Part shown: piece after piece, positions 1 to 7,063 of the stretch
How the letters are laid out: every line of letters begins with the position of its first letter
Position numbering within the stretch: position 1 is the first letter of the stretch
Source: Caldisericota bacterium
GTDB taxonomy: Bacteria; Caldisericota; JANLFM01
DNA: 9,897 nucleotides
NCBI GenBank assembly: GCA_024655865.1
Contig: JANLFM010000036.1
Span: 1 to 9,897 of the forward strand
Direction of reading: 5' to 3'
Made by a program: the position numbers and the translations under genes
Notes under the pieces: model-generated
Database searches by the model: none
Seen by the model: only the letters and a program-made list of their open reading frames with translations
Told to the model about the DNA's origin: nothing

Positions 1-24
1 TGCCGGGGAAAAGTCTCCCCGGCA
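1..24 (+). other. GC-rich stem-loop upstream of livH
   Basis: A perfect 9-bp inverted repeat, TGCCGGGGA and TCCCCGGCA, encloses a 6-base loop. No run of T follows it, so it is not a standard intrinsic terminator. In liv-type operons a binding-protein gene often precedes the permease genes, and hairpins at such junctions can protect the upstream mRNA or cause partial termination. That role is inference here, because the upstream gene lies outside the window. The stem could extend further left. The livH Shine-Dalgarno (34-44, AAAGGAGGTGA) follows 9 bases after the stem and stays outside it. Confidence 0.6.
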
Positions 25-48
25 TCCCTGGTTAAAGGAGGTGACTTT

Positions 49-975
49 GTGGATTTAGGCACGGTTTTCAATTTTCAGCAACTGGTAAATGGCCTCCAAT
101 TAGGTGCAATTTATGCACTGATTGCACTCGGCTATACCATGGTTTACGGGATCATTCGCCTGATCAACTTTGCTCATGGAGATTTTTACATGATTGGAGC
201 TTATAGCGTTTACTTTTTTGGTGTCTATTTCCTCACCGCTCATACAGGGATTAATCCCATTTTAGTTTTTACCATGGCGATTATTATTTCTATGGCAGCT
301 GGTGCCCTAATCGCAGTGCTTGCAAACCAAATTGCTTATAAACCATTACGTTACAGGCCCAGGCTCTCTGCCTTAATTACTGCTGTGGGAGTTTCCATGT
401 TCCTGGAGTACTTTTTTTCCTCTCTTCCTTTTATTGGTCCCTCCTATCTGGCTTTTCCTAACGATGCTATTATTCCCCGGACGGAGTACCTTTTGGGTGG
501 TGTACACCTCAACAATTACCAAATAATTGACTTGGGTGTAGCGATATTGCTTATGGCCTTTCTCACTTGGTTTGTACGAGGAACCATGACTGGAAAAGCA
601 ATGAGGGCTGTTTCTCTCGATAAGGATGCTTCTAAATTAATGGGCATAGATATAGAGAGGATCATAATGATAACTTTTTTGATTGGTGGGGCATTTGCGG
701 GTGTGGCTGGTCTCTTGGCCGGAATTACTTATCCTCGCATTAACCCTTACATGGGTATTCTTCCTGGTTTGAAAGCTTTTGTAGCTGCTGTACTGGGAGG
801 AATTGGGATAATTCCTGGAGCTATGCTGGGAGCTTTCCTCTTAGGCATTGCCGAAGTTTTTGCTACCAGTTTTAATTCCTTGTTAGGAGAGGGGATTGCC
901 TTTGCTATCCTAATTCTGGTTTTGATCTTTAGACCTCAGGGCTTATTAGGTGAAAAGACCGCAGAAAAGGTGTAG
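49..975 (+). CDS. livH: LivH, branched-chain amino acid ABC transporter permease
   Basis: This is one of the two integral membrane subunits of a HAAT-family importer for leucine, isoleucine and valine or related amino acids. The 308-residue protein matches the usual LivH length. It is strongly hydrophobic, with about eight membrane segments. It shows the family N-terminus (LQLGAIYALIALGYTMVYGIIRLINFAHGD), an ATPase-contact loop near FLIGGAFAGVAGLLAG, and the C-terminal hallmark FRPQGLLGEK. The GTG start at 49 is chosen because a near-perfect Shine-Dalgarno (AAAGGAGGTGA, 34-44) sits 7 bases upstream of it. It is the first visible gene of livHMGF. The exact substrate cannot be read from the permease, since related systems carry amides, urea or aromatic compounds. 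Confidence 0.95.
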   Translation: MDLGTVFNFQQLVNGLQLGAIYALIALGYTMVYGIIRLINFAHGDFYMIGAYSVYFFGVYFLTAHTGINPILVFTMAIIISMAAGALIAVLANQIAYKPLRYRPRLSALITAVGVSMFLEYFFSSLPFIGPSYLAFPNDAIIPRTEYLLGGVHLNNYQIIDLGVAILLMAFLTWFVRGTMTGKAMRAVSLDKDASKLMGIDIERIIMITFLIGGAFAGVAGLLAGITYPRINPYMGILPGLKAFVAAVLGGIGIIPGAMLGAFLLGIAEVFATSFNSLLGEGIAFAILILVLIFRPQGLLGEKTAEKV

Positions 976-983
976 GTGATGCT

Positions 984-2009
984 ATGAAATTTTGGACTTT
1001 TTTCAAAAAAAGCACTCCCCAGTTCTTCTTATACTCTTTAGCCTTTTATTTGATCATTCTTCTCCTGAGCCAATTTAACATCATCAGCGGTTACCCTCTT
1101 TTAATTATTGAAATTTCCTTAATTTATGTAATTCTGGCTGCTAGTCTCAATTTAATCAATGGATTTACTGGGCAGTTTTCTATAGGGCATATGGGTTTCG
1201 CCGCGGTAGGCGCCTACGTCTCAGGAACACTAACGACCCTGATTTGGAAACTGAACGTGGATCAGCCTATTTATCAAACCGTACCCCTCTTTGTTGTGGC
1301 GCTTCTTTTGGGTGGAATAGCTGCGGCTTTGGTAGGCTTTTTGATTGGTCTCCCCACATTGCGCCTTAGAGGAGATTATTTGGCTATTGTCACCTTGGGA
1401 TTTGGGGAAATTATCCGCACGATCATTAACAATATCGATTACGTAGGCGGGCCTCGGGGTCTCTTGGGGATCCCACAGCTCTCTAACTTTACTTTGATTA
1501 CTATTTTTACAGTTCTGACGCTTTATGTGCTCAGAAGCCTGATTTTTTCTAGCCATGGCAGGGCCTTTATCTCAGTACGCGAGGACGAAGTGGCTTCGGA
1601 ATTAGTCGGAGTAAACACCACGAGATACAAAGTTATGGCCTTTACCATTGGGGCCTTTTTCGCGGGAATCGCCGGAGGGCTTCTCTGCCATCTGATCCAG
1701 ATTGCTCATCCTACCCAATTTGGGTTCCTGCCTTCTTTTATGGTTTTGGTAATCGTTTATCTGGGAGGAATGGGAAGCCTTACTGGTTCAGTAATCGCTG
1801 CTTTTCTTCTTACCATATTGGAGAAATACCTCTTGCCTATGGGCCTTCAAGCGCTGAGCAATTGGACGCTTCCTGCCTTTGGCTTTCAGGTGGGAGTCGA
1901 ATGGCGCATGGTGGTCTATGCACTTCTTTTGATCGTTATGATGTTATTCCGTCCTGAGGGCATTATGGGAATGAAAGAAGCCAAATTCATGATGCCGGAG
2001 GAACATTAA
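984..2009 (+). CDS. livM: LivM, branched-chain amino acid ABC transporter permease
   Basis: This is the second membrane subunit of the importer and would pair with LivH. The 341-residue protein is hydrophobic throughout. Family motifs include LNLINGFTGQFSIGHMGFAAVGAYVSG, the cytoplasmic stretch LPTLRLRGDYLAIVTLGFGEIIR, and the C-terminal LLFRPEGIMGMKE. The ATPase-coupling loop is near VREDEVASELVGVNTTRYKVMAFTIGAFFAGIAGG. It begins 8 bp after livH, with AGGTGAT overlapping the livH stop codon as its ribosome-binding site, which suggests translational coupling. It lacks the long N-terminal extension of enterobacterial LivM, as is common outside that group. Confidence 0.95.
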   Translation: MKFWTFFKKSTPQFFLYSLAFYLIILLLSQFNIISGYPLLIIEISLIYVILAASLNLINGFTGQFSIGHMGFAAVGAYVSGTLTTLIWKLNVDQPIYQTVPLFVVALLLGGIAAALVGFLIGLPTLRLRGDYLAIVTLGFGEIIRTIINNIDYVGGPRGLLGIPQLSNFTLITIFTVLTLYVLRSLIFSSHGRAFISVREDEVASELVGVNTTRYKVMAFTIGAFFAGIAGGLLCHLIQIAHPTQFGFLPSFMVLVIVYLGGMGSLTGSVIAAFLLTILEKYLLPMGLQALSNWTLPAFGFQVGVEWRMVVYALLLIVMMLFRPEGIMGMKEAKFMMPEEH

Positions 2010-2010
2010 G

Positions 2011-2787
2011 ATGGATGACCCGGTTTTGACTGTTCAGAGCTTAACTCATTTCTTTGGAGGCCTGAAGGCTGTTTCTAATTTTGAATTGGAGCTTCCTCCG
2101 GGTGTTATTTGGGGGATCATCGGACCCAACGGAGCAGGGAAGACGACGGTTTTTAACTTAATAACTGGGGTCTATCGTCCTTCTCAAGGAAAGATATTTT
2201 TTTTGAAGCAGGATATAACCAATTTAAAACCTCACAACATTATTCAAAAAGGAATTGCCCGTACCTTTCAAAACATCAGGCTTTTTGGCAATGTTTCCGT
2301 ATTGGACAACGTACGTATTGGGCTGCATTTGAATTACAATAGCTCTATCTGGGAGACTATATTGCGTACCAGAAAGTTTTCCCAAGAGGAGAAGAAAATA
2401 AGAGAGGAAGCAATGGAGCTTCTCTCCCATTTTAATCTTTGCTCTCGCTGGGAAGAGAAAGCTCGCAATTTGCCCTATGGAGAGCAGAGAAGGTTGGAGA
2501 TAGCCAGGGCTCTGGCCACCAGGCCTAAACTTTTGCTTTTGGACGAGCCAGCAGCGGGAATGAACCCTAAAGAAGTGGATGCCCTCATGGAGCTAATTTA
2601 TCAGATTCGGCAGGAGTTTAATTTGACCATTCTCTTGATCGAGCACCAGATGCGTTTTGTGATGCGCATTTGCGAGCACATTAAGGTTATGGATTTTGGA
2701 GAAACAATAGCAGAGGGTCCTCCGGCGGAAATCCAGAATAATCCCAAGGTAATAGAGGCTTATTTGGGCAAAGGAGGAATACATTAA
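2011..2787 (+). CDS. livG: LivG, branched-chain amino acid ABC transporter ATPase
   Basis: This is a cytoplasmic ATPase subunit, 258 residues, the normal LivG length. Visible motifs are Walker A GPNGAGKTT (38-46), the Q-loop at Q87 (ARTFQNIRLF), Walker B KLLLLDEP (173-180) and the H-loop histidine H212 (LIEHQM). The ABC signature is the variant LPYGEQRR (154-161) rather than LSGGQ; this is typical of LivG and is not a defect. The C-terminus (GPPAEIQNNPKVIEAYLG) is also typical. The ATG lies 1 base after the livM stop, with GGAGG inside the end of livM. It would form a heterodimer with LivF. Confidence 0.96.
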   Translation: MDDPVLTVQSLTHFFGGLKAVSNFELELPPGVIWGIIGPNGAGKTTVFNLITGVYRPSQGKIFFLKQDITNLKPHNIIQKGIARTFQNIRLFGNVSVLDNVRIGLHLNYNSSIWETILRTRKFSQEEKKIREEAMELLSHFNLCSRWEEKARNLPYGEQRRLEIARALATRPKLLLLDEPAAGMNPKEVDALMELIYQIRQEFNLTILLIEHQMRFVMRICEHIKVMDFGETIAEGPPAEIQNNPKVIEAYLGKGGIH

Positions 2788-3497
2788 TGTACGCTTTGGA
2801 GATCCACGACCTTCATGTCTCCTATGGAGGAATCAGGGCCCTTAAAGGGATAAGTTTTACTGTGGAACCTGGAAAAATCGTGACCATTATTGGGGCGAAT
2901 GGTGCCGGTAAATCCACTACTTTAAGAGCAATTTCTGGTTTAATTCCCAAACAATCCGGCAGGATAGTCCTATACGGTGCGGATATTACCCATACCCCAG
3001 CGCATAAAATCGTGGCAATGGGTGTCGCTCATGTACCTGAAGGAAGAAGGGTGTTCTCCACCTTGACCGTAATGGAAAACCTGGAAATTGCCACCTACAC
3101 TCGTAAAAATGCCGGGGAATTTAACGAATCTTTAGACCTCGTGTTCTCGCTTTTTCCCCGTTTAAAAGAGAGGAGAAAACAACTCGCTGGAACTCTCTCT
3201 GGAGGCGAACAGCAAATGTTAGCTGTAGCCAGGGCATTAATGACCAGAGGAAAGCTAATGCTTCTCGATGAACCCTCCATGGGACTCGCTCCAGTACTCG
3301 TAGATGAAATTTTCCGAACGATTAAAAAAATTAACGAGATGGGAACAACGATCCTGCTTGTTGAACAAAATGCTCGTATGGCTTTAGAAAATTCTCATTA
3401 TGCCTATGTCCTTGAAGTAGGAAATATTGTTTTGGAAGGACCTAGCTCTGAGGTAAGGGAGAACCCAAAGGTAAAGGAGGCCTATTTAGGAGGATAA
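2787..3497 (+). CDS. livF: LivF, branched-chain amino acid ABC transporter ATPase
   Basis: This is the second ATPase subunit, 236 residues, full length. It has Walker A GANGAGKST (36-44), the LivF hallmark HVPEGRRVF (82-90), a canonical signature LSGGEQQ (137-143) and Walker B LMLLDEP (157-163). Q194 (LLVEQN) stands at the H-loop histidine position, as is normal for LivF. The start overlaps the livG stop by one base (TAATG), with AGGAGG upstream. It is the last gene of the liv operon, and its stop lies one base from the stop of the converging mog-type gene. Confidence 0.96.
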   Translation: MYALEIHDLHVSYGGIRALKGISFTVEPGKIVTIIGANGAGKSTTLRAISGLIPKQSGRIVLYGADITHTPAHKIVAMGVAHVPEGRRVFSTLTVMENLEIATYTRKNAGEFNESLDLVFSLFPRLKERRKQLAGTLSGGEQQMLAVARALMTRGKLMLLDEPSMGLAPVLVDEIFRTIKKINEMGTTILLVEQNARMALENSHYAYVLEVGNIVLEGPSSEVRENPKVKEAYLGG

Positions 3498-3498
3498 T

Positions 3499-3969
3499 TT
3501 ATTCATGTCCCTTTCCTGCCATCATTTCTAAGGCGTGAGGTAGAATTTTAAACAAAGCCTCCATGCCATCTTTTACTGCATTCAAGCTTCCTGGTAGGTT
3601 AACAATTAAGGTGCTTCCTTTGAGTCCGGCCTCCGCTCTGGAGAGAGACGCACGGGAAGTTTTTTTCAACCCTTCCCACCTAATGAATTCGCTAATCCCA
3701 GAGGCCCTTTTTTCCAGAATTTCTAAAGTTGCTTCTGGAGTAACATCCCTTGGAGATAAACCAGTGCCTCCTGTAGTAAGGATTAAATCCACACGGTTAA
3801 CCCACTCTTTAAGCTTATCCTCGATCAGTTTTTTCTCATCCGGGAGAATCTCTTTAAAGGGGACTTCCCAACCATTTTCCAACAAAACCCTCTTTATGTA
3901 TTCTCCGCTTTCGTCAATCCGTGTTCCCTTAAAGCAGCTATCGCTAACTGTCAGTACTGCGGCTTTCAT
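3499..3969 (-). CDS. MogA/MoaB-family molybdopterin adenylyltransferase
   Basis: The 156-residue protein belongs to the MoCF-biosynthesis family shared by MogA, MoaB and the MoeA core. Such enzymes transfer AMP from ATP to molybdopterin, activating it for metal insertion by MoeA. It shows the N-terminal VSDS (8-11), TTGGTG (65-70), RDVTPE (74-79) and the LPGS loop. D44 (LPDE) and D75 (RDVTP) align by eye with MogA's conserved aspartates. It is shorter than E. coli MogA (195 aa) and close to MoaB length. The names MogA and MoaB are used inconsistently in anaerobes, so I give no symbol. Its ATG overlaps the stop of the MOSC gene (ATGA). It is last in the tup-moe-moa operon. Confidence 0.93.
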   Translation of the reverse strand: MKAAVLTVSDSCFKGTRIDESGEYIKRVLLENGWEVPFKEILPDEKKLIEDKLKEWVNRVDLILTTGGTGLSPRDVTPEATLEILEKRASGISEFIRWEGLKKTSRASLSRAEAGLKGSTLIVNLPGSLNAVKDGMEALFKILPHALEMMAGKGHE

Positions 3970-4403
3970 TTTTCTTGGACCTCGATTTTGTCCCCTACTT
4001 GGATTTCTCCGCCTTCCAGTACTTTGGCGAAAATTCCTTCCCTAGGCATAATGCAATCTCCCACAAGTTTTCTGATTTCGCAGCCTAAGTGGCACTCTTT
4101 TCCTTTCTGGGTTATTTCCAGAAGGACGTTCCCTATTTTGATTTTTGTCCCTACACTTAAAGCCAAAAGATCGATCCCTGAGGTAGTAATATTTTCTGCA
4201 AAATCGCCCGGAGAAAGGACAAGACCTAAAGAACGCATTTTCTCAATACTTTCTTGAGCTAAGAGACTTACTTGTCGATGCCAGTTTCCAGCGTGAGCAT
4301 CTCCCTCTAAACCAAAATTTTTTAAGATCTTGGCTTTGCCGATGTTGCTTTTTTTGGTACCTTTCTTTTCAGAAACATTTACTGCTACAACCTTTCCAGC
4401 CAT
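3966..4403 (-). CDS. Small MOSC-domain protein, cofactor-associated
   Basis: The protein has 145 residues and is essentially one MOSC domain, the fold of the C-terminal domain of eukaryotic Moco sulfurase and of YiiM-type proteins. Conserved elements are GLEGDAHAG (31-39), GDFAENI (66-72), the cysteine-containing KECHLGC (102-108), GDCIMPREGIFAKV (115-128) and GG-IQVGD (131-138). Cysteines 104, 108 and 117 are candidate sulfur or metal ligands. The ATG at 4403 is preferred over an in-frame start at 4451, because AAGGAG lies 6 bases before it and the longer start would run deep into moaC. It sits 1 base after moaC and overlaps mog (ATGA). Small MOSC proteins commonly sit beside or fuse to MoaC or MogA in anaerobes, but their activity is not settled; a role in cofactor sulfuration or carriage is inference. 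Confidence 0.9.
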   Translation of the reverse strand: MAGKVVAVNVSEKKGTKKSNIGKAKILKNFGLEGDAHAGNWHRQVSLLAQESIEKMRSLGLVLSPGDFAENITTSGIDLLALSVGTKIKIGNVLLEITQKGKECHLGCEIRKLVGDCIMPREGIFAKVLEGGEIQVGDKIEVQEK

Positions 4404-4404
4404 T

Positions 4405-4878
4405 TTACTCTCCTTGGAAAATTCCACTTTTACCTCCGCTTTTAAAAACAAGGCGCAAATCAGATATTCGGATTCTCTTTTCTTGAGCCTTGCACATGTC
4501 GTAAACGGTTAAAGCGGCTACGCTACAAGCTACTAACGCTTCCATTTCCACTCCGGTAACAGACATTGTACGCACATAGCTTTCAATTTCTACGCAGGTC
4601 CTCTCTTCATCTAGGTCGAGTTTCACCTCTATGAAACTAAGCGGAATGGGATGACAAAGCGGGATTAGTTCCCATGTCCTTTTAGCTGCCTGGATTCCGG
4701 CGATCTGAGCAACGGTAAGAACATCACCTTTTTTCATCTGGCCCTCTTTTATGGAGTTAAAGGTAGACGGAGAGAGAAAAACAGAGGCCCTGGCTTTGGC
4801 TTCTCTAAGTGTGCTTTCTTTAGAGCTCACATCCACCATTTTAGCCTTTCCGCTTGAATCTAAATGGCTCAAATTCAT
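4405..4878 (-). CDS. moaC: MoaC, cyclic pyranopterin monophosphate synthase
   Basis: MoaC converts 3',8-cyclo-7,8-dihydro-GTP, the MoaA product, to cyclic pyranopterin monophosphate in the cytoplasm. The 157 residues match the family length and E. coli MoaC almost throughout: MVDVSSKE (14-21), KKGDV (49-53), IAGIQAAKRTWELIPLCHP (59-77), TGVEMEALVA (108-117), YDMCKA (126-131) and the C-terminal KSGGKSG. The catalytic-region residues K50, D127 and K130 are present. ATG at 4878 is chosen over an upstream in-frame TTG (4884), because AGGAGG lies 6 bases before it. It starts 2 bases after the moaA stop. Confidence 0.97.
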   Translation of the reverse strand: MNLSHLDSSGKAKMVDVSSKESTLREAKARASVFLSPSTFNSIKEGQMKKGDVLTVAQIAGIQAAKRTWELIPLCHPIPLSFIEVKLDLDEERTCVEIESYVRTMSVTGVEMEALVACSVAALTVYDMCKAQEKRIRISDLRLVFKSGGKSGIFQGE

Positions 4879-4880
4879 CT

Positions 4881-5843
4881 TCAACCTCCTATCTGTGCCA
4901 TAAACCTCTGGGTCGAAAAGGAAAGGTCCTTTTCTTTAGGTTTTAAGCTTAAAGCCTCCAGAATTTTCAAACGAAGAGCAGAAGAGTCTAAATACGGTCT
5001 CAGTGCAGATTTCAGGTTTACCCCCTGGTGAGAAAAAAGACAGGGAAGAATTTCGCCGTCTGAGGTTAACCTCAGACGGTTGCATTTGGGGCAGAAATGG
5101 TCGCTGAAGGCTGCAATCAGGGAAAAACTTCCTTTGGCATTTGGTAATTGAAAAGATTTTTGGGCTGGCCCGTTTCCAGGTGTAGAGCTCGTTTCTTTGA
5201 ATTCGGTGAGGGAAGAGATTTTCTCAAGGAACTCATGGGCAGACAAGAACGAATCTTTTCCTAATAATCTCCCCAAGGGCATGTACTCAATAAAACGTAC
5301 TTCTACAGGGAACTCGGTTATAAGTTTGAGAAAAGGGATAGGATCTTCATTCCACCCTTTAAGAAGTACTGTGTTAATTTTGATAGGATGAAATCCCACC
5401 TCCATCGCTTTTTGCAAACCCTCTAAAGCTTTGTTGATATCTCCTCTGCGCGTTATCAGCTTATAATTTATGGGATCCAGTGAGGGAAGACCAATATTGA
5501 TTCTTCTAATACCGGCCAATTTCAGGGGTTCCGCTAAATCTTTAAGCATAGTACCATTCGTGGTTATGGTGACTTCTTCAAGCTGTGGAATGTCTCTGAG
5601 ACATTGAACTAAATCCAGTATTCCTTTTCGAAGGAGCGGCTCTCCTCCAGTCAGTCTGACCTTTTTGAGGCCCATAAGGGCCATTTCTCTTACTATTGCG
5701 CAGATTTCCTCGATCCGCAGGATCTCTTCGTGAGGTAAAAGAGGCACCCCCTCGTCTGGCATGCAAAAAATACAACGCAGATTGCACCTATCCGTTAGGG
5801 ATATTCTCAGATAATCTATAGTGCGATCGAATTTGTCTTTCAT
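4881..5843 (-). CDS. moaA: MoaA, GTP 3',8-cyclase (radical SAM)
   Basis: MoaA carries out the first step of pterin-cofactor synthesis, radical rearrangement of GTP to 3',8-cyclo-7,8-dihydro-GTP. The 320 residues contain the radical-SAM cluster motif C20-x3-C24-x2-C27, the GGEP SAM-binding motif (66-69), and the substrate-side [4Fe-4S] ligands C251-x2-C254-x13-C268. The double glycine at the extreme C-terminus (QIGG, 317-320), needed for MoaA activity, is intact. All catalytic features are present, so the enzyme should be functional. The ATG at 5843 shares its A with the moeA stop (TGATG) and has GGAGG 7 bases upstream; an in-frame TTG just before it is less likely. Confidence 0.97.
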   Translation of the reverse strand: MKDKFDRTIDYLRISLTDRCNLRCIFCMPDEGVPLLPHEEILRIEEICAIVREMALMGLKKVRLTGGEPLLRKGILDLVQCLRDIPQLEEVTITTNGTMLKDLAEPLKLAGIRRINIGLPSLDPINYKLITRRGDINKALEGLQKAMEVGFHPIKINTVLLKGWNEDPIPFLKLITEFPVEVRFIEYMPLGRLLGKDSFLSAHEFLEKISSLTEFKETSSTPGNGPAQKSFQLPNAKGSFSLIAAFSDHFCPKCNRLRLTSDGEILPCLFSHQGVNLKSALRPYLDSSALRLKILEALSLKPKEKDLSFSTQRFMAQIGG

Positions 5844-7063
5844 CAATGATCCTCCGGTAAATGGATTAAATGGACAAGAACCTCCTCCCCCCTTTTCAGG
5901 AAATCCTGCTCTTCCGGTATCAAAGCTAAAGCGTCAGCAGCTGCCATAGAAGTTAAGATAGCTGATCCTTGAGCGCCTGCAAGGTAAGCGTAAATCTGGT
6001 CTTTCTTTTCTAATCTCACTCTTAAAAACTGGAGCCTTCCCCTGCTTTCTTTGATGTAATCCTCCCCCATTAAGACTTTGAGCTGAGGGCGGAAAAGGTG
6101 GATAAAGCCCATCATTTTTCTTATTGCTGGACGCACGTACTCTTCAAAACAAATTATTGAGGTCGCAGGATTTCCTGGAATACCGAAAACCGGTTTTCCG
6201 TCCCAGGACCAAAAAGCCATAGGATTTCCTGGGCGCTGTCTAACTTTCCAGAAGTGGAGTTTAGCTCCCAGGTCTTCGAGGGCTTCTTTAACAAAATCAT
6301 ATTCCCCTAAAGAGACTCCGCCAGAAGTTATGATCAAATCGCACTTTAGCCCTTCCCTGAGGGCTTTTAGAATGGATTCCTTATCGTCAGGGACCCTTGG
6401 AAAAAGGAAAGGCTTGGCTCCGGCTTTTTTAACTTGAGCTTGGAGAGTATAGGAGTTGGCGTCCCTGATTTTCCCTGGAACTAATTTCTCCGTTATTCCT
6501 AAGAGCTCATCTCCCGTGGTGATCACGGCTACTTTTAAAGGAGGATAGACTGGGACTTCCCCGAGCCCTAAAGTAGCAAGGATACCAATCTCTTCTTCTT
6601 GAATCACCTGTCCCTTTTTCAAGACAAGATTACCTGCTTTGATGTCCTCTCCTGCTCTTCTGATATCCGTTCCCTTTGGAACGGGTTTTAGAACTAAAAC
6701 CGAACCGTTTTCTAAAACGGTAAGCTCCTTCCTCACAACGGTGTCAGCTCCAGCAGGAATTGGAGCTCCGGTCATGATCTTTATCGCCTTTCCTTGAACG
6801 ACTTCAGCTTCCCCATACATTCCGGCTTTTAGATCCTGAATGATTTCTAAGATAGCGGGGTTTTCCTCTGTGGCTTTAGAAATGTCCTCTGCTCTGACAG
6901 CAAAGCCATCCATGGCTGAGTTGTCGAAAGGAGGGACGTCTCCCGGAGAGAAAATATCCTCTCCCAAAACTAGCCCATAAGCCTCCTCGAGTTTGACCCT
7001 CCTCGTTGGAAGAGGATGGCAATTGTTTAGAACAATTTTTAGTGCTTCCTCATAGCTGATCAT
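5843..7063 (-). CDS. moeA: MoeA, molybdopterin molybdenum (or tungsten) transferase
   Basis: MoeA inserts molybdate or tungstate into adenylylated molybdopterin, releasing AMP and mature cofactor. The 406 residues fit MoeA. Motifs in order are PPFDNSAMDGFAV (44-56), TGAPIPAGADTVV (98-110), TTGDEL (182-187), RDANSYTL (200-207), TSGGVSLGEYDFV (246-258), RPGNPM (277-282) and FGIPGNPAT (293-301), followed by the C-terminal domain IV. The ATG at 7063 is chosen because GGAGG lies 5 bases upstream; an in-frame start at 7093 has no comparable site. It overlaps the end of tupC by 14 bases. Tungsten-using organisms often carry two moeA copies; only one is here, next to tungstate transport, so it may be the tungsten-specific version. 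That specificity cannot be read from sequence by eye. Confidence 0.96.
   Translation of the reverse strand: MISYEEALKIVLNNCHPLPTRRVKLEEAYGLVLGEDIFSPGDVPPFDNSAMDGFAVRAEDISKATEENPAILEIIQDLKAGMYGEAEVVQGKAIKIMTGAPIPAGADTVVRKELTVLENGSVLVLKPVPKGTDIRRAGEDIKAGNLVLKKGQVIQEEEIGILATLGLGEVPVYPPLKVAVITTGDELLGITEKLVPGKIRDANSYTLQAQVKKAGAKPFLFPRVPDDKESILKALREGLKCDLIITSGGVSLGEYDFVKEALEDLGAKLHFWKVRQRPGNPMAFWSWDGKPVFGIPGNPATSIICFEEYVRPAIRKMMGFIHLFRPQLKVLMGEDYIKESRGRLQFLRVRLEKKDQIYAYLAGAQGSAILTSMAAADALALIPEEQDFLKRGEEVLVHLIHLPEDH

Noticed and set aside
2464-2487. LivG signature LPYGE as a degenerate, inactive site
   Set aside because: This variant is usual in LivG-family ATPases, and the Walker A, Walker B and H-loop residues are intact.
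3563-4045. Plus-strand 160-residue open frame opposite the mog-type and MOSC genes
   Set aside because: The translation has no recognisable domain and lies opposite two well-supported genes; it is a by-product of their codon use. The same holds for other antisense frames in the window.
4404-4451. MOSC protein starting at 4451
   Set aside because: This adds 16 residues encoded inside moaC with no family likeness; ATG 4403 has AAGGAG at ideal spacing.
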